A stretch of 64,000 bases of DNA from Modicisalibacter sp033446685 (GTDB lineage Bacteria; Pseudomonadota; Gammaproteobacteria; Pseudomonadales; Halomonadaceae): NCBI RefSeq assembly GCF_033446685.1, contig NZ_JAWQLY010000006.1, positions 124,001 to 188,000 of the forward strand, read 5' to 3'. The position numbers were made by a program, and so were the translations under genes. Below are positions 35,718-43,825 of the stretch, one piece after another. Under the pieces are notes generated by a model. The model was not told where the DNA came from. It worked only from the letters and a program-made list of their open reading frames with translations, and made no database searches. The first letter of the stretch is position 1; every line of letters starts with the position of its first letter.

Positions 35718-36356
35718 TTTATTACTCTCATAATTATCAAATATGAATGCCACATGTTCGGAAAAGTCATCAAACTCACTAATTTTAAAAGTATTGCAAC
35801 CATTAGCGGTTAAGTGAAACGCAATAATCTCACCACCAATGTAAACACGTTCGCTTTTTGGAGCAGAGTTTTGAATAAATCGTTGCTGTTCCATCATCGT
35901 AGAGAGCAATTCAATCAAGTTACCTTCTAAAACATCACACTCGGGCTTTACTCCAGCACCATAACCAATCTCCTCTGACATAAAATTGTTGGTTGACCGA
36001 TAGGCAAAACCAACAACGCTTTCCGTTTCTTCGGATATGCCAAATTGATATACAGTGGTTGTGAAACTTTTTGGCAAAGAGTACTTTTCTTTGTATTCGC
36101 TCCATAAAGCACGCAACCTTTCAGGAGTGTGGTAATCTAGATTGTGAATGCCTTTTACGACCATCCTAGTTGAAGCCTGCAAACCCCATTCGTTCGAAAA
36201 ACCTCCAGCCCCAGTACCAGCAATAATCATTTTTAAATGCGGAATATGGTTTGCTTTCGAACAAAAAAATGCGGGATTCCCATGAGCATCAACAGCTAAA
36301 GTGTCTGTTGCAATTAGAGCCTGCGACTCATCCGTGTAAAAAATTAAAGATGACAT
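35712..36356 (-). CDS. Cassette-encoded Ntn-hydrolase-like protein
   Basis: This 214-residue protein starts MSSLIFYTDESQALIATDTL. The order SSLIFY / ALIATDT / KANHIPHLKMIIAGTGAGG resembles the beta-strands at the start of proteasome-type Ntn hydrolases such as HslV, whose chain begins T-T-I-V and continues with AGD and a G-T-G or G-G-T loop. Here Ser2 or Ser3 would be the nucleophile after removal of Met. AAGGAAGAAG precedes the ATG. The rest has no known domain, and the resemblance is from pattern only. Its stop lies in attC 6. Confidence 0.7.
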   Translation of the reverse strand: MSSLIFYTDESQALIATDTLAVDAHGNPAFFCSKANHIPHLKMIIAGTGAGGFSNEWGLQASTRMVVKGIHNLDYHTPERLRALWSEYKEKYSLPKSFTTTVYQFGISEETESVVGFAYRSTNNFMSEEIGYGAGVKPECDVLEGNLIELLSTMMEQQRFIQNSAPKSERVYIGGEIIAFHLTANGCNTFKISEFDDFSEHVAFIFDNYESNKS

Positions 36357-36371
36357 TCTTCTTCCTTTGAA

Positions 36372-36440
36372 AGCTAACGGCGCGAGCTTGCGAGCGTCCG
36401 GCGACCGTAGGGAGCGAATTTGATGGCCTTGTTAAAAGCC
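36372..36440 (-). repeat. attC site 7
   Basis: Minus strand starts TTTTAACAAGGCCATCAAAT, has GGACGC and GCGCC arms with TCGCAAGCTCGC in the apex, and ends CCGTTAGCTTTC. It is nearly the same as attC 1 in the first 20 bases, so the two are close relatives. Confidence 0.85.
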
Positions 36441-36444
36441 TTTG

Positions 36445-36735
36445 CTATGCACACACAGACCATGAGCCGCCTCTTCCATGATATGTTTCAGCCGACAGCA
36501 AAAACTTCCTACCACAATGATTGCACTTGAATTTGTAATGAACAATATCGTCCCATGGTCCTTCAGCAGAAACCTGATCAAAAGGAGTAGCCCAGGCCTC
36601 ATCATTTCCGCCGACAACACAGAGCGTTCCGTCAGCGACGTTATCCTTCGCAACCCGCATGGCCTTCCTAAGCTCTGACGGATGTGAAATATCAAATTTG
36701 TTTTGCAGATCTTCGCACTCGGTACAATCATTCAT
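36445..36735 (-). CDS. Cassette-encoded small CxxC protein
   Basis: This 96-residue protein has an N-terminal CTECEDL pair, a middle with WATPFDQVSAEGPW, and then KFKCNHCGRKFLLSAETYHG. The CxxC pairs probably bind zinc. The pattern resembles small immunity or SMI1-like cassette proteins with a zinc knuckle near the end, but I do not recognise the family. Its ATG follows directly after attC 8 with no separate ribosome site, as often seen in cassettes. Confidence 0.65.
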   Translation of the reverse strand: MNDCTECEDLQNKFDISHPSELRKAMRVAKDNVADGTLCVVGGNDEAWATPFDQVSAEGPWDDIVHYKFKCNHCGRKFLLSAETYHGRGGSWSVCA

Positions 36736-36808
36736 AGCTTTTAACAGGTATTAGACAGCGTGTTCGTTTATTGACTTAAACGCGCACGCGCGTTCAACAA
36801 TGTTATTG
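36736..36808 (-). repeat. Degenerate attC-like site 8
   Basis: Minus strand: CAATAACATTGTTGAACGCG at the start and CTGTTAAAAGCT at the end. The inner GAACGCGCGTGCGCGTTT can pair as a hairpin. The site is less regular than the others. It marks the right end of the recognisable array. Confidence 0.5.
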
Positions 36809-36830
36809 AGTATGGTGACAGGTCATTAAC

Positions 36831-36914
36831 CTATTGAAATAGCTCGTCATTAAGTATACTCGGCAACATAACACCAATAACCGTGCCTGCTGCATAACAC
36901 CCTTGAACGCGCAT
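36831..36914 (-). pseudogene. 27-codon remnant of a cassette gene
   Basis: The frame reads MRVQGCYAAGTVIGVMLPSI and then LNDELFQ and a stop, 22 bases before attC 8. The hydrophobic stretch suggests the end of a small membrane protein. The upstream part is missing, cut off close to the hairpin motif. Confidence 0.3.
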
Positions 36915-36931
36915 GCGGCCTTCCTCGGACC

Positions 36932-36958
36932 GTCCGCTCTGGGTCGAAAGCAGACGCT
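36932..36958 (+). repeat. 27-base hairpin motif, right copy
   Basis: It starts GTCCGCT and ends AGCAGACGCT, with GGGTCGA in the middle, and can form a six- or seven-base stem. It aligns with 30701-30727 without gaps and points in the same direction. Confidence 0.5.
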
Positions 36959-37261
36959 GCCTTGCCAAGCTTCAAACACCATTGATCATTCCTAGCATGC
37001 AAGTCAGGCCTCATGGGGTCACCCAACGCCACAGCTCCCGAGGGCACCTGCTGCGATCACACACCCAGACACACTACCGCCCGGGGATGACATCCTTTCC
37101 CTGCGACTCGCTATGCATTGTTCTCTTTGTATTTTCTATCGGCCGCTAGCCCAGAGGCTTAACTCTACTTAGCCTCGCTCGGTAACGTTTTGCAATGAGA
37201 CTTACCGGCAAGTTTGGGGAAGCCGGTAATTCTGGGTGACGCTCATCAGCCGCTCGGCCGC

Positions 37262-37747
37262 TCATTCCCCAGCCGCTCGTCGCGCAGGGCGAGGCCGGGC
37301 CGTAGCGGCGGCTAATCGGCTATTCCTCTCTTTCGCCAGCCACCCAGCGGGCGAAGGCTTTGGCCTGAGGTCCGTCTCCTGCACGGAGTAGACCACCAGG
37401 CGCAGATGCCGGCCTTCGTCGACGATCAGGCGGGTGTGCTCGAAGCCGACCTTGCCGAGCCCATCGAGCTCGAGCGCACGCACGCCCTGGCGCGGGGCAT
37501 CCACCTCGTGGCGGCGCCACCACTGGAAAAAGTCGGGCGAGTGCGCTGAATGCTCCTTCACTTGGATGGCGATGATGGGATCGCCATCCGCCCGCGCGTA
37601 GTCGCGCCGAAAACTGGAGAGAATGCGTGGAGCCTGGGTCGGCCAATCGGCAATCACCTGGCGCAGCTCGGGGTCGGTGAACAGCATCCAGAGCAGATTG
37701 CGATACTCGGCCGGCTGCCGGTCGAAGCCGAACACCCTCGCCGCCTT
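37262..37747 (-). pseudogene. Truncated XRE regulator, C-terminal MmyB-like domain only
   Basis: The frame holds NKAARVFGFD, then RNLLWMLFTDPELRQVIADW, a later FFQWWRRHEV, and LRLVVYSVQE. This is the ligand-binding half of MmyB-like helix-turn-helix regulators. The N-terminal DNA-binding half is missing. The remaining sequence starts right where hipA stops. It is a fragment without a start of its own. Confidence 0.75.
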
Positions 37748-37748
37748 G

Positions 37749-39060
37749 TTAGCCGAGTAACTGCGCACGTGCGGCCGCAAAGCCATCCAGTATCGTGCTA
37801 TGCGCGGCGCCGAGGCCTTCGACGCAGTAGCTGTTCAAAAACTGTCGGCCGGCAAAAAGTCTGCGGTCGGTCTCGGTCAGTTTGGCCTGCTCGCAGACCC
37901 CGTCCCATGCACCGGCGATCATGACCAGTTGGTTCTCGATGATGGCCTGGGCCTGTTGGTCATTGAGCAGGAAATCCGGGGCGGCCGCGAGGCAGCTGTG
38001 CAGCGTACTCATACGGTTTTCGCCCTTGATCAGCATCGCCTGCGTCGCCTCGTTGCCCGTTCGCCCCTGCGGGCAGATGTCATAGGCTGGGGTCAACGAG
38101 AGCATCCTGCCGTCCCAGAACGCGGCATGGTTGCGGGCATGATCGTCCGTGTTGCCGCACAGGATATTGAAGACGATCCGAGCGAAGAGCTCTCGCAGCG
38201 TTTGCTTCGGATCAGTGAAGCGATGACGGATGACTTCGGCAAGGTCTTCGTAAGACGCATAGCGCGCCATCATTTCGTCAAGGCCGAGCATCGTCAGCGC
38301 TGACACCATCGCTTTTCGCTGCCAGCCAGCCCCTGATTTGATGCGATCGAAGCGGTCGATGAGCAGCACATCCTTGCCGGCCGCCGCGGTCATCGAGACC
38401 GGGGCGACATTGAGCTCACAGGCAGCCGCCAGCTTCATGGCGGTGAATTCCGCCTTCACGACGCTGTAAATGTCCGTAATCGACGAGAACTTGGCGATCA
38501 TTTTGCGACCGCCATGGTCGACCAGGGCTTTCGGGCGGGCACCGCCAATCGAGTCGCCGTGGTTCAATGCCTGATCGAGGGCTGGCGTCAGCGGGGCGCC
38601 CTTCTCGATCCGTTCAGCCGCTTCCAGCAACTCTTCATAAGATGCCTCGGCCTTGAGGCGAGGCACGTATTCCGTGGCGGAATGCTGAAAGTCGAGGGCA
38701 CCAATCCTGTCCGCCCCCGATTCGAGCCAATAGGTGAGTTCGGAGATGTCGTCAGCTGCGGCGCCAGCGGCCTTGCCCCCCATCAGACGATTGATGATCA
38801 CCCGGCGCCCCCAGGCATCGGGCGAGGCGTCACGCAGGCAACTGGCCATCGACAGGCCAGCGGTTGGTTCGATCAGGCCGCGGCGCAGTGGCAGTTCGGG
38901 GTCATAGATCGGGATCGCGCGCCAGGTAGCTGGCGCCATAGTTGAAGCTGTAGCTATCGCCGTGCTGCGTAACGCGACCGGCCACCACGGGTTGTGTCTC
39001 TTCAGGCAACCAGATCCAGACATAGGCCTCTCGTGGCTGCGTCAGCCTAGAAGGCATCAT
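37749..39060 (-). pseudogene. hipA: hipA-type toxin kinase, frameshifted near the N-terminus
   Basis: The first 52 codons (MMPSRLTQPREAYVWIWLPE, then VAGRVTQHGDSYSFNYG) run to a TGA at 38902-38904. The correct protein continues in another frame at AIPIYDPELPLRRGLIEPTAG, so a shift lies near 38915-38925. The rest of the HipA kinase is intact: SIGGARPKA (ATP loop), IAKFSS, NTDDHARNHAAF (catalytic Asp), and LTPAYDICPQ. Total length would be about 435 residues, normal for HipA. An alternative start past the shift could give a shortened protein. The gene overlaps hipB. Confidence 0.85.
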
Positions 39061-39410
39061 CGACCTCCTGCCTGCTCGGGCGAACCCGCTCCGGCAGCAG
39101 CGTCAATTTTTCCTCGAGATGGGCGTTATGCATCGCACCTGCCCGGTCGTCGACATCGAACAGCCACACGCCAACGAGTGTGGCGACCTCGAAGACGATG
39201 CCGATCTCGGCCATTTTCGATGTTGCGGAGGGTCTTACGCGAGATGCCTGCGCGTTCAGACAGTTCCGCAGCGGTGAGTTCACGCTCCAAGCGGCCAGCC
39301 TTGATCAGCTTGCCGAGGATCGAGAGCGCCTGACTGGTGACGCGGAAGTAGCTGCGCGGCCGTTTCATTGCCATCTCGCCAAATTGGGCATTTAAATACT
39401 CATTAGACAT
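39047..39410 (-). pseudogene. hipB: hipB-type antitoxin, frameshifted in the middle
   Basis: The N-terminal part (MKRPRSYFRVTSQALSILGK, LTAAELSERAGISRKTLRNIE) is a helix-turn-helix antitoxin start. After ENG the frame runs wrong. The right continuation, AEIGIVFEVATLVGVWLFDVD, is in another frame and goes on to the proper stop at 39047. A deletion of a few bases near 39220 (just after the ENG codons) explains it. I placed the start at the ATG at 39410. Methionines further in (39374, 39368) are possible. Paired with hipA. Confidence 0.8.
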
Positions 39411-39432
39411 CTTATGAGCATTCAAGTGCTCA
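39395..39432. promoter_or_regulatory. Operator set of the hipBA module
   Basis: Two overlapping palindromes lie at the hipB start. AATACTCAT (39395-39403) faces ATGAGCATT (39414-39422) with one mismatch, and TGAGCA (39415-39420) faces TGCTCA (39427-39432) perfectly. A further TGAGCATTTT lies at 39463. Multiple half-sites are normal for HipB-type autoregulation. Confidence 0.6.
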
Positions 39433-39553
39433 CTATGATGCGGCTTGTATAGATAGCAAGAAGATGAGCATTTTATTACCCACAATACTATGAGATGAGA
39501 CTTGAAATGCTTATTGCTCAAGCAGTTGGTGCCCATTACCTGAATCAATCGTG

Positions 39554-39720
39554 CTGTGGAGCGCCCTCGGCGCCTCGCTCGGTGGGCTCGCCTAGCGCTA
39601 CAGATGCCTGTCGACACGCTCTCCATCGCCGCCGGACTCGTGGCGCTATCGGGCATGGCCGTGCAGGCATGGCTGCTGACGCAGGCCCGTACGCGCGGTG
39701 TGGCCTGCCCCGATTCGTGA
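39554..39720 (+). pseudogene. Second MFS transporter C-terminal remnant
   Basis: LWSALGASLGGLA is followed by a stop, and in the next frame MPVDTLSIAAGLVALSGMAV and LLTQARTRG. Together they make the last helices of a DHA1-type MFS exporter with one frameshift. It resembles the remnant at 1129-1335 but is not the same sequence. Confidence 0.55.
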
Positions 39721-39895
39721 ACTCACCACACCCCATGGTATTGATCGCCGCCGAACTGCAGTGCCCCTTCAGGTCGATAAGCGCGAAGTCACCGGCGCGC
39801 GGTGGGAACTATGAGATTGCGTTATGCTTCGCCAGCGAAGAACAGGCGGAGCGCTGGCCGCAACACGGTGGAAATTGTCCGGCAAGTGCGGCTGG

Positions 39896-40438
39896 TTATA
39901 CATGAGTTTCATCCGGAATCTGAGCCAACAGGTCAGTAACCCCGATATCCACTCCCGCCTGTGATAACAAAGTAGAAACCTGCCCTCGATGGTGAGTCTG
40001 ATGGTTAAAGAAATGAAGAACCATACTCGAATACCGTTTTTGAGCAGAAATTCCTTTGGTGTTGTGGTAGCTGAGAACGAAATCCAGATCGCCTTCGGAT
40101 AGCTCGGCTATCCAGTTGATGATCTGACGATCCAACCAGATCCGTTGCTCAGATAATCTACCAAGATCGTCAAAGAGTATCTGACCCAGGCTCGTCGGAC
40201 TTTGAAGATCGGCGACCACCCGCAACGAGTTCAGGCAGGACGGATGGGTAGCAAACCGTTTGAGCCAGATGGTGTCACCAACGAGGATATGGTTCAGAGT
40301 TCCCAAGATAGAGCCAAAAAAGGCCCCTCGGTCTTTCGCCAAATCTGTCGCAGAGAGCTGGCCCGCGGCCACATAAACCTTCGAGTTCATCCACTGGTTG
40401 TAGGTGGCTAGTAATTCAAATTGTTTTTTCAGGCTCAT
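39896..40438 (-). CDS. DinB family protein
   Basis: This 180-residue four-helix-bundle protein has the three histidines of the DinB metal site: LNHILVGD near residue 48, and the HFFNHQTHHRGQ segment near 137-150. The start MSLKKQFELLATYNQWMN is typical, and AAGGAATTCAG precedes it. DinB/YfiT proteins include thiol-dependent S-transferases, and the substrate here is unknown. Confidence 0.88.
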   Translation of the reverse strand: MSLKKQFELLATYNQWMNSKVYVAAGQLSATDLAKDRGAFFGSILGTLNHILVGDTIWLKRFATHPSCLNSLRVVADLQSPTSLGQILFDDLGRLSEQRIWLDRQIINWIAELSEGDLDFVLSYHNTKGISAQKRYSSMVLHFFNHQTHHRGQVSTLLSQAGVDIGVTDLLAQIPDETHV

Positions 40439-40706
40439 CTGAATTCCTTCATGTCCGTGCGCCCACTGTGCCGAGCTCAATGCAGCCTGTCTCCTCACTA
40501 GCGGCAATTTCGCACATGCCTTGTCGGTAATCTCTTACAAACGCGACCATTACATAGCGTTACATTGCTAGTTGATGGATAGCAATTGCCAAGGATGGAA
40601 GCCAGGGACGGCGCCCTATCGCTTCCTGTCTTGCTTCCATGGCAAGAGCAACGCCGCACTGAGCGTACCTCACACGCAGCGATACCATAACTACCCCGGT
40701 GCAGGG

Positions 40707-40892
40707 ATGAAACGATTACTCTTGTTGTGCTTACTTGCCGGCATGCTGGCAACCGCCGCTTTCGTCTTATCATCGCCGGCACAGGCGGATCTATGCCAGG
40801 CATCGAACGCTTCAGAACGCCTGAGTGGTTTCGGAGATGTTGAATTTAGCTTGCGCCGTCGGGTAGAAGATGTGGGTGCAGTGCTAGACTAG
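40707..40892 (+). CDS. Small exported protein, unknown function
   Basis: This 61-residue product has a clear signal peptide (MKRLLLLCLLAGMLATAAFV...PAQA), leaving about 35 residues that begin DLCQASNASERL. GCAGGG precedes the ATG. It may be a genuine small secreted protein or the start of a truncated gene. No match is recognised. Confidence 0.45.
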   Translation: MKRLLLLCLLAGMLATAAFVLSSPAQADLCQASNASERLSGFGDVEFSLRRRVEDVGAVLD

Positions 40893-40949
40893 ATGAGAGC
40901 CGGCTAGTGCCACCGGCGCTGACGGTAACGATGTCACCGAGGAAGAACA

Positions 40950-41174
40950 ATGGGATCCAAAGGCGAGAGAGACGTAGAGAAAGGCTATCCGAAGGCCGAC
41001 TTCGTGGCAAAGCTACGGCGACTGGCAGATGCCATCGAGAACGGCGAACGTTTCGACATTCAGATTGCCGGCGAGCGTATCTATGTCCCCGTCCGAGCCG
41101 AATTCTCCATCGAACACGAACGGTCAGATGATGAAGAAGAAATAGAATTTCAGATCAAATGGCAACATCAATAA
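40950..41174 (+). CDS. amphi-Trp domain protein
   Basis: This 74-residue acidic protein has the layout of the amphi-Trp domain: a helix with VAKLRRLADAIENGERF, then strands IQIAGERIYVPVRAEF, and an acidic end EEEIEFQIKW with the closing tryptophan. Such small acidic proteins are frequent in halophiles, and their role is unknown. GAGGAAGAACA precedes the ATG. Confidence 0.8.
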   Translation: MGSKGERDVEKGYPKADFVAKLRRLADAIENGERFDIQIAGERIYVPVRAEFSIEHERSDDEEEIEFQIKWQHQ

Positions 41175-41238
41175 ATCAGCTCATCTGATCGTATGATTGC
41201 ACCTCCCAGCGATAGGTATGTAACAGGACCTGGAGCAC

Positions 41239-41448
41239 CTAACTCGAGGCAAGCGGATCAGGCCGCACCTCGTCGAACTCGTTCATTCCGTAGTCATAGA
41301 CAGCGAAGGCCCCTATCGGCTGCGAGTCGTGGAGCGGTTCTTCCAAGTCGGCCTGATTTTTCATGAGGCACAGTTCACTGGCCAATTGCGGCCAAAAGCC
41401 GACCTTATCACTAGCATCGCCACCTGCACTGCCCCCCTCCTCTCGCAC
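41239..41448 (-). other. Possible C-terminal gene fragment
   Basis: The frame ends GFWPQLASELCLMKNQADLE followed by an acidic, proline-containing tail. The composition is protein-like, but no start, ribosome site or family is evident. The rest of 41175-41919 holds no gene that I can support. Confidence 0.25.
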
Positions 41449-41919
41449 CTAAGCGATTCTCGCACCACAAGCAAACCTTGGTTTGCTTTACATGGTGACC
41501 GCATGCTGGCGGAGATCCCAAGGTTAGATGGCAAGCTACACTGCGGTGCCCAGCTAGGGTGGGCTGCACGCCTCTACATGGCAGGGCCATGAGGGTCGAA
41601 AGCGCTAGAGAAGCGCCATAATCGTGGAATTCTCCCGGGTGAGTCGAACATCTGGCTCGGTGTGTTTAGGAGATCACTGACACATAGCGTGCACTGCATC
41701 GCACAGAAGCGAGAAGGGCCGCCACAGGCGAACAGCAGCCAGCCCCTACCAATGATGCCCCACCCAAGGGAACAGTCAGCCTTGCCGCATCGAGGCGAGG
41801 CTACAGGCACGCATCAAAAGGCAATCGTAATGCCCTGGATCACGAGTATTTCTATACTGATCCATGGGCGGGGATATAAAGAAAGAAATCTCGGACCTTG
41901 GACCTTACGGAGACCCTAT

Positions 41920-42885
41920 ATGCGTGTTTTTTCCAATCCTGTCGGTTCCGGCTCACTCTGGTTCGACAACCTCGCTACTGCGGATGGCATACCTGTAGCT
42001 TACGACCCGCAGGCGCGGGCCTTCCTGCCCACGCCACCCTTCTGCGCCAATCGTGAAGTCATCAGCTGTAATTGGATCGCTCCCGAACAAGGTGCCTTCT
42101 GTCAGTCCTGTTCTATGACGGCGCTTGCCCCAGATCCCGCTATCCCCAACGCCATTCCGAACTGGGCACAGACCGAGGCCGCCAAGCGCTGGGTGCTCGA
42201 TAACCTGGGGCGTTGGAGCTGGTTCAGGCCGGAGGATCCGGGCGTTCGACCCATCTTCCACATGCTTGCCGAGGGGCCAACCCCGGTGCCCATGGGGCAT
42301 GTCGAGGGCGTGGTGACTATCAGCGTTGCCGAGGCGGATCCTGTTCTGCGGACTACGCGTCGTCAAGCATTGGAGGAGCCCTACCGAACCATGATCGGCC
42401 ATATGCGTCATGAAATAGCGCATATGATTTGGTGGCGGCTCAGCTTGCGCACTGACTTTCTCGATGCCTTCCGTGCCATGTTCGGCGACGAGCGGGCGGA
42501 TTACCCGACAGCACTTCAGCATCACTATAATGATGGCCCGCCTCCCGATTGGAAGCAGCGTTTCCTGACTACCTACGCCTCTGCGCATCCACACGAAGAC
42601 TGGGCCGAGACTACAGCGCATCTGCTGCACCTGACCGACATAGCCGACAGCTTCGTTGCGGCGGGCCTGTCCTCGCCCCAGTTACCGGGCCAAAACTGGG
42701 ATCCGTATTCGGAACCAGATGCCGAGCGCCTGATCTATGTTGCTGCTTCACTGGCTGTAGGGGTCAACAACGTCAATCGCTCGATGGGGCTCTCGGACCT
42801 CTATCCGTTCGTGTTGTCAGACGCCGCGCGCCGCAAACTAGCCTTTGTGCATGACTGGCTTCGCCGGGGAGCTCAGGGACGTTAA
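41920..42885 (+). CDS. Putative zinc-binding metallopeptidase (Peptidase_Mx family)
   Basis: This 321-residue protein has an N-terminal treble-clef-like part with cysteines in PFCANREVISCNWIAPEQG and CQSC. The first cysteine pair usual in this family is replaced in the MRVFSNPVGSGSLWFDN start. The peptidase part has GHMRHEIAHMIWW (HExxH), then RFLTTYASAHPHEDWAETTA with the third ligand, and a long helical tail. The function is unknown, and the family is usually cytoplasmic. It starts at the ATG at 41920 with GGAG upstream. The longer upstream frame has no gene-like sequence. Confidence 0.85.
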   Translation: MRVFSNPVGSGSLWFDNLATADGIPVAYDPQARAFLPTPPFCANREVISCNWIAPEQGAFCQSCSMTALAPDPAIPNAIPNWAQTEAAKRWVLDNLGRWSWFRPEDPGVRPIFHMLAEGPTPVPMGHVEGVVTISVAEADPVLRTTRRQALEEPYRTMIGHMRHEIAHMIWWRLSLRTDFLDAFRAMFGDERADYPTALQHHYNDGPPPDWKQRFLTTYASAHPHEDWAETTAHLLHLTDIADSFVAAGLSSPQLPGQNWDPYSEPDAERLIYVAASLAVGVNNVNRSMGLSDLYPFVLSDAARRKLAFVHDWLRRGAQGR

Positions 42886-43203
42886 TACCGCATGGGCCTG
42901 GCTTTAGAAGAAGAAAGTCCATAATGCACGGCGGAAGGTGGGTGAAGCAGATAGAGAAGATTTGATGCAGAATTAATAGAGCCCGGTCACATGGACCGGG
43001 TTGAGCTTCCCTGCCACTCCACAAGCATCCTGCTTGTGCATCCTTGATGCTAGATCCATCAGCGTGCTTGCTCTTCCTTGCTTGGCAACCCTTGCTCAAC
43101 AAAAACATATTAACAATAATAAACCACTATCACCCCAACCCATATAATTGCTAATTAATTCAATTAAGAGAGTAATTAAATAAATAGGAAAGCCTAAGTC
43201 GCG
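42886..43203. other. Non-coding gap with a hairpin, AT-rich right half
   Basis: CCCGGTC (42982-42988) and GACCGGG (42994-43000) form a seven-base stem, perhaps the terminator of the peptidase gene. From about 43090 the DNA is very AT-rich and has no reading frame. Confidence 0.45.
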
Positions 43204-43429
43204 GGATCCGGGATCAGTCTGCTGGCGACACTATGGATGGGGATCGCTGGCTCCGTACTGGCCTATCTATTCTGGAACGTCGGCATCGCGGTCCGTGGCT
43301 CTGGCCATGGGTATCGTTCCGCAATCAGCACAACTGATCGGAATTGCGATTACTATCTTGGGAGTCCTGGGCGGTCAGGGCCGACTCACGGGCCTTATCC
43401 CGAAGCGCACAGCGGAAGGCCGGAATTGA
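43204..43429 (+). pseudogene. EamA/DMT transporter remnant
   Basis: The first frame reads GISLLATLWMGIAGSVLAYL and FWNVGIAV. The second, from 43307, reads SAQLIGIAITILGVLGG and ends RTAEGRN. These are parts of the C-terminal half of an EamA drug/metabolite exporter with a frameshift and an internal deletion. Confidence 0.6.
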
Positions 43430-43450
43430 TCCGACCCGATCCGCCAGGCG

Positions 43451-43819
43451 TGCAGCGCCGTGGTGCTGGATATGGATATGATCGAGGCCTCGACGCTGTT
43501 GTGGCGGCTGCCCACCGGCCAGGACGTCGGCGAGCGCTGGCAGGAACTGGCAGCCGCCTGGGGAGGCGCACACCGACGGCAGGCTCTACCCCTTTAACGA
43601 CTGGCACGCGATGATGGCTTACCTGAGAACCGAGCGCGACGCATCGACCTACCGCTGGTGGAGGGCTTCCTCGCCTTCTGGCACGGCGCCACGCTCAGCA
43701 CGACAACATCGACTGGACGCTCACCGGCCGTCCTGCGCGGCGGCAATGGCGACCTGGCCGTGGGCCTGGCCAACGAGCGCCTGATCGAGAAACTGACGTT
43801 CATTGGGGCCTCGCTCTGA
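43451..43819 (+). pseudogene. Decayed TPR-type protein gene
   Basis: Pieces AVVLDMDMIEASTLLWRL, GERWQELAAAW, YPFNDWHAMMAYL, LPLVEGFLAFWHGA, and NERLIEK appear in changing frames. They are the order expected in a family of TPR-like proteins that I know from Pseudomonas and Halomonas. A small piece of the same family lies at 11477-11548. Several deletions have broken the gene. Confidence 0.6.
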
Positions 43820-43825
43820 AGCTGG

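Larger units (their letters stand above)
30742..36808 (-). mobile_element. Integron cassette array without integrase (CALIN)
   Basis: Seven clear and one degenerate attC-like sites separate single genes, all transcribed on the minus strand. Most gene stops lie within or next to an attC 5' end, as in mobile gene cassettes. The sites share TAACAAGGC-like starts and GTTRRRY-like ends on the minus strand. An integrase would be expected on the right, and none is present in the window. Gene content is AT-richer than the host DNA. The cluster is therefore a stranded array or lies far from its integrase. Confidence 0.8.
36809..37261. other. Right flank of the cassette array
   Basis: No complete gene is seen in these 453 bases. 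It holds a 27-codon remnant (36831-36914), one copy of the 27-base hairpin motif (36932-36958), and a short inverted sequence near 37204 (TTACCGGC...GCCGGTAA) that may be a terminator. No integrase or attI could be recognised. Confidence 0.5.

Noticed and set aside
36850..37047. 65-codon minus-strand frame right of the array
   Set aside because: It reads through the hairpin motif, has odd composition and no ribosome site; a different frame there fits a remnant better.
36809..37261. Search for an integron integrase or attI next to the array
   Set aside because: No tyrosine recombinase motifs appear in any frame here or elsewhere in the window.
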